Assembly (NCBI GenBank): GCA_030609785.1
Contig: JAUWTC010000128.1
Location: forward strand, 1-7,146
DNA length: 7,146 nt
DNA from: Holophagae bacterium
GTDB taxonomy: Bacteria > Acidobacteriota > Thermoanaerobaculia > Thermoanaerobaculales > Sulfomarinibacteraceae
Direction: 5' to 3'
A model generated the notes under the pieces. That model saw only the letters and a program-made list of their open reading frames with translations. It made no database searches and was not told the DNA's origin. The position numbers and the translations under genes are program-made. The stretch's first letter is position 1; every line of letters begins with the position of its first letter. Shown here one piece after another: positions 1 to 6,264 of this stretch.

Positions 1-331
1 ACACGCCGATCCCGAACGCCGCCCACTGCTCGGCGGTGATCCCTCGCAGCCACAAACGCAGTCGCGCACCCAATGGCGAGGCGTCCGCCTGCGGGGTGTC
101 AGCGTCGGGTACCGGTGTTTCGTCGTCGGTCTCGGACATGCCGTCCGGCATCTGTTTGGCACGCCGCACCGCCAGCAGTACGACCAGCGAGGTGCCGACA
201 TCGGCACAGCTATGCCACGCCTCGGCGAGGATCGCGAGGCTGCCGCTGACCGCGAAGAGCACGAACTTGGCTATCGTCAGCACGAAGTTGAGGCCCGTCG
301 AAATCAGTGCCGTCCGTACCCGAATGTCCAA
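1..331 (-). CDS. Cation diffusion facilitator (CDF) metal transporter, N-terminal part, cut by the window edge
   Basis: The reverse strand encodes 110 residues before the window ends. They fit the first two membrane helices of a CDF divalent-cation/proton antiporter of the inner membrane. Helix 1 spans about residues 6-28 and helix 2 about 31-55. Helix 2 carries AEAWHSCADVGTS, with H40 and D44 in the HxxxD spacing that forms half of the transport site in zinc-type CDF proteins; the partner HxxxD of helix 5 lies outside. Residues 57-101 form a long loop rich in Asp and Glu (about 66-83). A third helix seems to begin near residue 103. I chose a TTG start at 331 because GGGAGG lies five bases upstream. 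The reading frame stays open further upstream without an in-frame ATG, and the ATG at 372 is in another frame. The gene probably lies outside the biosynthetic unit. The exact metal cannot be read from this fragment. Confidence 0.85.
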   Translation of the reverse strand, partial: MDIRVRTALISTGLNFVLTIAKFVLFAVSGSLAILAEAWHSCADVGTSLVVLLAVRRAKQMPDGMSETDDETPVPDADTPQADASPLGARLRLWLRGITAEQWAAFGIGV

Positions 332-444
332 CCGTGCCTCCCTCGCAGCGCCCTGGCCAGCGGGTCCACCATACTCCCAAAAACTCAGGCTCTCAACCCC
401 GAAGCGAGAAACAAGCCTCGTATTTGCAAGAGATAGAACCAAAA

Positions 445-494
445 TTGAGCAAACTCTCAAGGGATGACGGTGGTCAAAGGGTCAAATCGGTCAA
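445..494. promoter_or_regulatory. Possible CDF control region: three GGTCAA repeats and a small dyad
   Basis: Three copies of GGTCAA start at 472, 480 and 489, almost one helical turn apart (8 and 9 bases). Read towards the CDF gene they are TTGACC, close to a -35 hexamer. Beside them is an inverted repeat, TTGAG (445-449) and CTCAA (456-460), separated by six bases. Its reverse strand overlaps TTGAGA, which has a weak -10 candidate TCTATC (432-437) 17 bases downstream. The site lies 110-160 bases before the CDF start. An operator or promoter role is inference only. Confidence 0.25.
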
Positions 495-549
495 GGAGTT
501 CACTACGAAAGTTCGGCCCCCGACTCAATTCTCTCGATTCGTCTTCGAG

Positions 550-1245
550 TTAGGCTGCCGTTCCCGCGCCTTCCAAACGTGCCCCAATGACGGCCCGGGC
601 AATACGGAGGCTGTCGACAATAGGGCGGTAGTGACTGGTACAGCGTCCGTCGGCAAAACCCAGATGGATGGGCACGGATGCCAGCTGAAAGCCTCTGCGA
701 GCGGCCCGCACGACGACGGCGCTCTCGGCCTCGAAGCGATCCTCTGGAAATCCAACGTCTTCGATCAACCCCCGTCGGTAGATTCGAAACCCCGTCTGTA
801 CGTCACCCACCCGTTGGCCGGCAGCGAAAGAGATCAGTCGCGAAGAAATACTGTTACTGGCCTTCCGAACACCAGACATTTCCTCAAAGAGATGATCACG
901 GCTGCCCAACACCAGATCCGGGCCCTCTCGCCACCGATCGATCAGCTTCGGAATTTCTTCCGGCAGATGCTGGCCGTCCGCATCCAAAGTGACCACGGCC
1001 TCGAACCCCTTCCCGAACAACACCTCGAAGGCGAGTCTCAGAGCCGCTCCCTTGCCCCGATTGATCTCCTGGGCCACAACCTCCGCTCCGGCGCTTCGGG
1101 CCTCGTGGCTCGTCTGGTCGGTGGAACCGTCGTCTACGACCAGGACCTCGGCAACCTGCGGCAGGGTACGCCGAACTACGTCACCGACAGACGGAGCAGC
1201 GTTGAACGCCGGAATGACCGCGGCAATGTTTTGAACAGTCTTCAT
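550..1245 (-). CDS. Family 2 glycosyltransferase (dolichyl-phosphate mannose synthase-like), last gene of the ACP-KS-CLF operon
   Basis: This 231-residue protein has the GT-A fold signatures of GT2 enzymes, which move a sugar from a nucleotide sugar to a lipid or other acceptor. They are an N-terminal strand AAVIPAFNA (8-16), VLVVDDGSTDQT (34-45) for nucleotide binding, TLDADGQH (86-93) with the metal-binding D88-A-D90, LGSR (113-116), and DVQTGFRIYRR (148-158), which is typical of the DPM1-like branch. It has no obvious C-terminal membrane segment, so it is probably a soluble or peripheral enzyme. I chose the ATG at 1245 because it overlaps the stop of the preceding gene as ATGA and has GGGGAG four bases upstream; an in-frame ATG at 1272 would add nine residues. 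The C-terminal SHYRPIVDSLRI recalls GT2 proteins that I remember from aryl-polyene-type loci. In some such clusters this domain is fused to an acyltransferase; here it stands alone. Donor and acceptor are unknown. Confidence 0.9.
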   Translation of the reverse strand: MKTVQNIAAVIPAFNAAPSVGDVVRRTLPQVAEVLVVDDGSTDQTSHEARSAGAEVVAQEINRGKGAALRLAFEVLFGKGFEAVVTLDADGQHLPEEIPKLIDRWREGPDLVLGSRDHLFEEMSGVRKASNSISSRLISFAAGQRVGDVQTGFRIYRRGLIEDVGFPEDRFEAESAVVVRAARRGFQLASVPIHLGFADGRCTSHYRPIVDSLRIARAVIGARLEGAGTAA

Positions 1246-2462
1246 ACCTCTCCCCGCCCCAACAGGGCCCATCCCGCCGAGCCTCCAGGAGCACAGGCGG
1301 TCAAAAGGACGGTTTCCGGACGAGGCAGCGGGCGCCCGTCATGAGGGACGATACCGGCCTCCCGGTCAGGGACGGCAAACCCCGGGGTCGGGCCGAAGGT
1401 CACCCCAGAGGCGGCAAGGACCGAGCCCGCCAGCAATACGCCACCATGGCTTCCCGCGGTAGCCGTCGGCGCCAGAACCGGAGGCAACAGACTCTCCCCC
1501 AGGACCTCTCGAATCAATCTCGCCTCCAGACGGTCGGCCTCCCGCAACCCGCCCGCTGAACACACGATCCGATCGACGGTCCCCGGGGACACCCCGTGAT
1601 CCTCCAGAAAAGCCCCCAGGGCCTGGGCCCTCGGTCCGGGACTCTTCCCCCACCCGCTGCGCGGCGCACCAGGATCGAAAGCCGACCCGGCGCCAAGCAA
1701 CCTTGCCCGGAACGACCCCCCCCGATTCCGGACGGCATCCTCGCGCTCGAGCAGGACCACGGCGGCCCCCTCGGCCCCCAACCACCCGCTGCCTCGAGCA
1801 TCGAACGGCCGACCCGTTTCGACACCGTCGTCATCCGGTTGGGCCAGGGCTGCGAACCGATCAAGAATGGCATGCAGCAGCGGCGACATCTCGTCGACCG
1901 CCCCGACCAGGACCCGGTCTGCACTGCCGCGCCGCAAAAGACCGGTCGCCTGTTTCAAGGCAGCAATGACGCTGACTTGTCGCTGGGTCACCGTGTTGTT
2001 GGCGCCCCTCGCACCCACGGCCAACGCGATCTGGGCGGCCGGGGCGTTGGCGACCGACTCGGTAAACAGGGCCGGCGATACGGATTCCGGACCTTCGAGG
2101 AAAACCTGGCGGAGGATCTTCTCCGTAACGAAGGCCGCTCCGTAGGTCGTGCCCATCACCACAGCGGTCGTCCCATCGTCAGGCTGCGGTTCCAGCCCCG
2201 CATCACGAAAGGCCATCAAGGAAGCGCAGACGGCGAAGCGGGAGGCTGGACTCATTCGCCGTGCTGCCATCGGGCTCAGCCAGTCTCCCATTCGCCCTGC
2301 GTCAACCAGCAAAGCCTTTCGGGCGCCGCCTTCACGGTGATAGCCCGCACTCCGATCGATGTTTACCGGCCTCGGATCGGCCGCCGAGAACAGGTCCTTG
2401 GCCTCGTCCCAGCCCCAGGCGCCCGACGTGACCACCCCCAGCCCGCTGATGACAATGTTCAC
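1242..2462 (-). CDS. Catalytically degenerate ketosynthase, chain-length-factor type
   Basis: The 406-residue protein has a thiolase-fold ketosynthase frame. It begins MNIVISGLGVVTSG and keeps GRPFDARGSGWLGAEGAAVVLLE (217-239), matching the QPFRKDRQGLSLGEGAGMLVLE region of its neighbour. The catalytic residues are gone. The active-site Cys is replaced by Gln160 (NNTVTQRQVS), the first catalytic His position is Ala303 (VCSAGG), the Lys position is Thr333, and the second His position is Ser338 with a His next to it. Gln for Cys is the hallmark of chain length factors (KS-beta), which pair with an active KS to set product length and can take part in priming. The gene overlaps the KS stop as GTGA and starts with GTG, with GGAG six bases upstream, so a KS/CLF heterodimer made in equal amounts is likely. 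A run of eight Gs on the coding strand (1716-1723) lies within codons 247-249. Confidence 0.88.
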   Translation of the reverse strand: MNIVISGLGVVTSGAWGWDEAKDLFSAADPRPVNIDRSAGYHREGGARKALLVDAGRMGDWLSPMAARRMSPASRFAVCASLMAFRDAGLEPQPDDGTTAVVMGTTYGAAFVTEKILRQVFLEGPESVSPALFTESVANAPAAQIALAVGARGANNTVTQRQVSVIAALKQATGLLRRGSADRVLVGAVDEMSPLLHAILDRFAALAQPDDDGVETGRPFDARGSGWLGAEGAAVVLLEREDAVRNRGGSFRARLLGAGSAFDPGAPRSGWGKSPGPRAQALGAFLEDHGVSPGTVDRIVCSAGGLREADRLEARLIREVLGESLLPPVLAPTATAGSHGGVLLAGSVLAASGVTFGPTPGFAVPDREAGIVPHDGRPLPRPETVLLTACAPGGSAGWALLGRGEV

Positions 2463-3667
2463 ACGAGGCTCCGGATGACCAGGGCGGCGTTGGCGCCACC
2501 GAAGGCGAAATTGGTGGAGATCCAGGTCTGGCTTGCCTTTGGCAGCCGCCGGGGATTCTCCAACACCAGGTCAATTCCCAGGTCCGGATCGGCCGGAACG
2601 CTACCCGCAGTCGGAAATACCTTTCCGCGCTCGAGGGCCAAAACCGAAGCCACCGCTTCGAGAGCGCCAGCAGCTCCCAACACATGGCCCAAGGCCCCTT
2701 TCGGCGCCGTCAATGGGACCTCGCACGAGCGATCTCCGAGGAGTCGCCTGAGCGCGCAGGACTCTGACTGATCATTGTGGGAGGTTCCGGTGCCGTGCGC
2801 GTTAACGACCCCAACGTCTCGGGCTTCCAGTCCAGCGTCCTCGAGGGCCGCCCGCATCGCCGCAAGAGCGCCGTCGCCGTCTGGGTGGGGCGCCGTCATG
2901 TGGTGGGCGTCACACGAAGCCCCGTACCCGGCCAACTCGGCCAGGGGCTCAGCGCCTCTTGCCATGGCCTGATCGAGGCTTTCCAGGACCAACATCCCGG
3001 CCCCCTCGCCCAGACTCAGGCCCTGCCGATCCTTCCGGAAGGGCTGACATGGCCCTGGATCGACCGACCGAAGAGCATTGAAACCGGAGTAGGTCAACAG
3101 GCACAGGGAGTCCGCACCACCGGCGAGGGCCACGTCAACTTCTCCGGACCGGACAGCCTCCAACGCCGCACCCAAAGCCATGGCCCCGGAAGCGCAGGCC
3201 GAAGAAAAACCGATAACGGGACCGCAAGCGCCGATATCACGTGCAACAGCGTCACCGGGCCCATTAAGCTGTTGCGAGGCCAGCAACTTGAGCATCGGCT
3301 TGCCCGGACGAACGCCGACAATACGGCCGACAAAATCCTCGCACTCAGCCATGCCGGCGGTGCTTCCGCCACAAAAGACCCCGGTCCTCGAGCCGCCACA
3401 ATCCAGCCCCGCTCGAACCAATGCCTCACGAGCGGCGATCACCGCAAAGACATCGGCCCGTGACAGGTTTCTGAGGCTATCGATTCCCGCCTGGGCGTCA
3501 GCGTCCGGTGGACCAACTTCGGCAGCAAGGGTCGTTCGTTGCCCCTCAACGTCGAAGACCGAGGGGACCCGAATGGATGTTGCGCCTGACTCCAAGCCAC
3601 ACCATAACTCCTCGACACCCCAACCGAAACCACTGACAGCACCGACTCCGGTGATGACAACCTTCAT
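2459..3667 (-). CDS. Beta-ketoacyl-ACP synthase (KS), aryl-polyene/type II FAS-PKS class
   Basis: The 402-residue protein is a complete condensing enzyme of the FabF/KAS II fold, which catalyses decarboxylative Claisen condensation of malonyl-ACP with an acyl chain. It has the full Cys-His-His triad: C158 in GFSSACASGAM, H291 in VVNAHGTGTSHND and H328 in KGALGHVLGAAG, with K323 before the second His. The glycine-rich C-terminus STNFAFGGANAALV (384-397) is also standard. Length is normal for the family (about 400-415). Its start overlaps the ACP stop as ATGA; the nearest good Shine-Dalgarno-like run (GGGGAG) is about 17 bases upstream, so translation probably depends on coupling to the ACP. 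Its own stop overlaps the CLF start. Together with the CLF it should form the chain-extending core. Assignment to the aryl-polyene type rests on context (ligase, ACP, GT2, deacetylase) rather than on a diagnostic residue. Confidence 0.93.
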   Translation of the reverse strand: MKVVITGVGAVSGFGWGVEELWCGLESGATSIRVPSVFDVEGQRTTLAAEVGPPDADAQAGIDSLRNLSRADVFAVIAAREALVRAGLDCGGSRTGVFCGGSTAGMAECEDFVGRIVGVRPGKPMLKLLASQQLNGPGDAVARDIGACGPVIGFSSACASGAMALGAALEAVRSGEVDVALAGGADSLCLLTYSGFNALRSVDPGPCQPFRKDRQGLSLGEGAGMLVLESLDQAMARGAEPLAELAGYGASCDAHHMTAPHPDGDGALAAMRAALEDAGLEARDVGVVNAHGTGTSHNDQSESCALRRLLGDRSCEVPLTAPKGALGHVLGAAGALEAVASVLALERGKVFPTAGSVPADPDLGIDLVLENPRRLPKASQTWISTNFAFGGANAALVIRSLV

Positions 3668-3945
3668 GCTCGAGAGACGTTACTCCCCGTCAGACCATCG
3701 ACGAAGCCCGCCATCGCCGAAACCGAAGCGAACGCCTCGCGCGTCGTTTCTTCACCTTCGATTCGAATCGAAAATTCCTTCTCCAACGCAACCACCAGTT
3801 CCAGGGCATCGACCGAATCCAGGCCGAGGCCTTCTCCAAACAAGGGTGCCTCGTCTTCGATCATTTCAGGTGTCATGCCCTCGAGATGGAGGCTCTCAAT
3901 GATCAATCTCTTGAGCCTCTCCCGAATCACTTCCTGATGAGTCAT
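3664..3945 (-). CDS. Acyl carrier protein, first gene of the operon
   Basis: This small acidic 93-residue protein matches the ACP/phosphopantetheine-binding family in length and layout. It has helix I (about 3-20), a loop, GLGLDSVDALELVVALEKEF (39-58) containing the DS motif with Ser44 as 4'-phosphopantetheine site, and helices III and IV rich in Glu. It carries the growing chain on its prosthetic thiol for the adjacent KS/CLF. I chose the ATG at 3945 because GGGGGAGG lies directly upstream (only three bases from the start, a short spacing) and the protein begins MTHQEVIRERLK as ACPs do. An ATG at 4026 would add a Cys- and Arg-rich stretch and run across the divergent control region. It leads the operon and its stop overlaps the KS start by four bases. 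It is more likely a dedicated cluster ACP than the housekeeping AcpP, given its operon mates. Confidence 0.93.
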   Translation of the reverse strand: MTHQEVIRERLKRLIIESLHLEGMTPEMIEDEAPLFGEGLGLDSVDALELVVALEKEFSIRIEGEETTREAFASVSAMAGFVDGLTGSNVSRA

Positions 3946-4048
3946 TTGCCTCCCCCGTCCATTCCGAAGGGCCGATGTGCAAAAGCAACCGCAGTTGGAA
4001 TGCGGCCGAAGTATACTCGATGCCACTTGTCGAATAGGTGATTATTTA
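3946..4048. promoter_or_regulatory. Divergent control region between the ACP operon and the ligase operon
   Basis: The 103 bases between two outward-facing start codons must hold the promoters for both operons unless transcription reads in from elsewhere. The palindrome AGTATACT (4010-4017) offers a good -10 hexamer TATACT on each strand (4012-4017 plus, 4015-4010 minus). No convincing -35 hexamer lies 16-18 bases from it on either side. Two overlapping dyads sit just beside it: CAAC (3986-3989)/GTTG (3994-3997) and CCGCA (3989-3993)/TGCGG (4001-4005). They could bind a regulator controlling both directions, which is inference. A ribosome binding site for the ligase, AGGTGA, is at 4036-4041. 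Confidence 0.45.
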
Positions 4049-5464
4049 ATGACGAACGATCCCATTCTCTCCGCCTTTGACGCCCTGGTGGCCGCACGCG
4101 ACTCCGACACGCTGATGGTCTCCACGACAGCGATGGCGACTGTCGGCGATATCGACCGGCTCTCCGAAGATATCCGGCGGCGAGCGGTCGAAAGCGGCGT
4201 GGCGGCAGGCAACATCGTCGGTCTGGCTGCTCCCAACGGCCCCGCCTTTGCTTCCGGCTATCTCGGACTTCGACGAGCGGGCCTCAGGGTCCTCTTGATG
4301 GATCGAGGAACCCCTCTGTCGGAGCGACGCCGTATCGAACGATCCTTGCTCAGCGCCGGATGTCTGGTCTCCGACACCGGCTGGCCCTCGTCGGCCGAAG
4401 AGCTGCACCTGAGCCTCGACCCCACGGCAACCCCACCCGATATCCCCGAAGCCGTCACGACGATTCGGCTGACTTCGGGTTCCACCGGCCAACCTCGAGG
4501 CATCGGCATGACCTCAGAGGCTCTCCTGAACGACGATTCCGCGATTAGATCGACGATGGAACTGGTCCAAGAACGAGCCCTGGCCGCCATCCCTCTGTCC
4601 CACGCCTATGGTTTTTCCAGCCTGTTCCTGCCGGCCTTGACGCGGGGCTGGCTTCTGGCGGTTCCTGACGGGATCAGTCCTTTCGCCGCAGTTGAAACAG
4701 CCTCCAACAGCCGGATCACCTTTCTGCCGACCGTTCCGGCCTATATCGAGGCTCTTCTCAAAATGGAGGCACCTCCCCCACTTCCAACGACTCTCCGGAA
4801 GGTCATTACCGCGGGCGCCCCCTTGAAACCTGAGACCGCGGGGCGATTCAGGGAGATCTTCGGGCAACCCATTCACGTGTTCTACGGCGCCTCGGAAGTC
4901 GGCGGCATCTGTTACGACCGCCAAGGCGGCGCCGGCGAGCGCGGCACCCTTGGAACGCCTCTCGATGGTGTGGAGATCCTCCTGGCGCCTGAATCCGGGT
5001 TGGACACGGGGCAGGGCATCGTCGAGGTCCTGTCTCCGGCGGCCGCCGTCGGTTACATTCCAAATGGTGATGAGACCCTGGGAGGCGGCCGTTACCTGAC
5101 GTCGGACATCGGGTCTTTCCGGGACGGCGAACTCCGACTCCTCGGACGGGTGGACACCATCGTCAACGTCAGAGGCAAAAAGGTGGACCCACGGGAAATC
5201 GAAACTGTGCTGAATGGGCTGAACGGTGTTGACGACTCAGTGGTCATGGGAATCCAAGATCCGTCAATGTCAGGGGAATCGCTGGGAGCGATCGTCGCCG
5301 GAGATGACACGATGCCGCAGGTGGATGGCATCAGGGACTCGTGCCGCCAACACCTGGCCTCCCACAAGGTCCCGCGCCAAATCTTGAGGGTCGAAGCACT
5401 GCCCCGGACCTCCAGGGGAAAAATCGACCGAAAGCTCGTCCGGAAATGGCTCGAGACCCGGTGA
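4049..5464 (+). CDS. AMP-dependent acyl/aryl ligase (ANL superfamily), probable starter-unit activation enzyme
   Basis: The 471-residue protein is an adenylate-forming enzyme that activates a carboxylic acid with ATP and transfers it to CoA or to an ACP thiol. Motifs appear in order: phosphate loop LTSGSTGQPRG, then PLSHAYGF, VFYGASEVGG (adenine binding), YLTSDIGSF with the ribose-binding Asp, hinge GRVDTIVNVRGKKVDPREIE, and the C-terminal catalytic Lys in LPRTSRGKIDRK. It is somewhat shorter than the usual 500-550 residues because the N-terminal domain is compact. I chose the ATG at 4049, which has AGGTGA seven bases upstream; an in-frame ATG at 3977 would cross the promoter region. Standalone ligases of this type occur in aryl-polyene, xanthomonadin and flexirubin loci, where they are thought to load an aromatic acid on an ACP. 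Substrate specificity cannot be read by eye, and a fatty acid is also possible. The stop overlaps the next gene as GTGA. Confidence 0.92.
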   Translation: MTNDPILSAFDALVAARDSDTLMVSTTAMATVGDIDRLSEDIRRRAVESGVAAGNIVGLAAPNGPAFASGYLGLRRAGLRVLLMDRGTPLSERRRIERSLLSAGCLVSDTGWPSSAEELHLSLDPTATPPDIPEAVTTIRLTSGSTGQPRGIGMTSEALLNDDSAIRSTMELVQERALAAIPLSHAYGFSSLFLPALTRGWLLAVPDGISPFAAVETASNSRITFLPTVPAYIEALLKMEAPPPLPTTLRKVITAGAPLKPETAGRFREIFGQPIHVFYGASEVGGICYDRQGGAGERGTLGTPLDGVEILLAPESGLDTGQGIVEVLSPAAAVGYIPNGDETLGGGRYLTSDIGSFRDGELRLLGRVDTIVNVRGKKVDPREIETVLNGLNGVDDSVVMGIQDPSMSGESLGAIVAGDDTMPQVDGIRDSCRQHLASHKVPRQILRVEALPRTSRGKIDRKLVRKWLETR

Positions 5465-6252
5465 CTGAAACGAATCCACGCCTGCCTGGACTGATGAAGG
5501 GATCCATCGCCTGGCATCTCGCAGGGGCGGCTGCCCTTGCGGCAGTGCCCTCCCGATGGCCCTGGGTAGCCGCCGCCCTGGTCACGAATCACGCACTGAT
5601 CGCCCTGGCGGGCATCATGCCTCGGGCGCAGATCCTTGGACCCTGCCGAAGTCGATTGGCGCCACCGAAAGGTACCGGTGGTCGGGTTGCCCTGACTTTT
5701 GACGACGGGCCCGACCCCGAAGTGACTCCGGCCGTGTTGAAGATCCTCGAGGATCGAGGCGTTGCGGCGACGTTCTTCCCAATCGGTCAAAGGGCCGCGA
5801 ATCACCCATCGCTCGTTAAAGGGATCGCCGCGGCGGGTCACAGCCTTGGCAACCATAGTTGGAGCCACTCGCCCGCCTTCTTCTTCCACTCATACACCAG
5901 GCTGGCGGAGGAAATCGACCGAAGCCAGGAATTGCTCGAAGCCCTTGGGGGCAAATGGCCAACCCACTTTCGGGCCCCCGCCGGCATTCGAGGGCCGTTC
6001 CTTCAGCCGATGCTGGAGCGGCGCAGCTTGTGCCTGACCGCGTGGAACCGGCGGGGCTTCGACACGACAGACACCCAACCCAACCGTGTCTTGAAGCGAC
6101 TGACCCGTCGCATGGGACCGGGCGATATCCTGCTGCTGCATGATGGATCTTCGGCCCGGACCTCCGAAGGGCACGCGGTCATCCTGCAGGTCTTGCCCCG
6201 TCTGCTCGACGCCATCGAGGCCCGGGGATTGACGCCGGTCGTGCTCCCCTGA
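5461..6252 (+). CDS. NodB-type polysaccharide deacetylase with N-terminal membrane anchor
   Basis: This 263-residue protein belongs to carbohydrate esterase family 4, metal-dependent enzymes that remove acetyl groups from N-acetylated sugars. It shows motif 1 TFDDGP (79-84; D81 as general base, D82 as metal ligand), motif 2 NHSWSH (131-136; metal ligands H132 and H136), motif 3 RAPAG (171-175) and a C-terminal LLHD (225-228) with the conserved His. Residues about 13-55 are hydrophobic and could form two membrane helices ending in ALIALAGIMPRAQILGP; I recall similar leaders in deacetylases next to aryl-polyene loci. I chose the GTG at 5461, which overlaps the ligase stop as GTGA, so the two are translationally coupled. 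An in-frame ATG at 5494 would shorten the protein by 11 residues without changing the domains. Its presence suggests that the product, or the envelope layer receiving it, contains an N-acetyl sugar; that is inference. Confidence 0.9.
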   Translation: MTETNPRLPGLMKGSIAWHLAGAAALAAVPSRWPWVAAALVTNHALIALAGIMPRAQILGPCRSRLAPPKGTGGRVALTFDDGPDPEVTPAVLKILEDRGVAATFFPIGQRAANHPSLVKGIAAAGHSLGNHSWSHSPAFFFHSYTRLAEEIDRSQELLEALGGKWPTHFRAPAGIRGPFLQPMLERRSLCLTAWNRRGFDTTDTQPNRVLKRLTRRMGPGDILLLHDGSSARTSEGHAVILQVLPRLLDAIEARGLTPVVLP

Positions 6253-6264
6253 TCCGGCGAAGGC

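Noticed and set aside
370..372. ATG at 372 on the minus strand as the start of the CDF gene
   Set aside because: It is in a different frame from the transporter sequence and reaches a stop after about 23 codons.
36..467. Plus-strand open frame of 143 codons at the left end
   Set aside because: It is antisense to the CDF transporter fragment, whose helices and HxxxD motif are clear on the minus strand.
533..549. Hairpin CTCGA/TCGAG just after the glycosyltransferase stop, as a terminator
   Set aside because: Five-base arms with a seven-base loop and no following U-tract on the transcribed strand are too weak to call a terminator.
307..1344. Plus-strand open frame of 345 codons opposite the glycosyltransferase
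   Set aside because: It is the antisense shadow of the GT2 gene plus the adjoining gap; the translation is low-complexity and matches no family.
1596..2771. Long plus-strand open frame of 391 codons opposite the KS and CLF genes
   Set aside because: It lies antisense to two well-supported ketosynthase-family genes, its translation is rich in Pro, Arg and Gly with no recognisable domain, and it spans the junction of the two real genes. GC-rich codon bias explains it.
3180..3902. Plus-strand open frame of 240 codons opposite the KS and ACP
   Set aside because: It is Pro/Ser/Thr-rich, crosses two genuine genes, and shows no domain.
3946..4048. Longer starts for the ACP (ATG 4026) and the ligase (ATG 3977)
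   Set aside because: Both would make the two divergent genes overlap and erase the only space for promoters. The shorter starts have ribosome binding sites and match the family N-termini.
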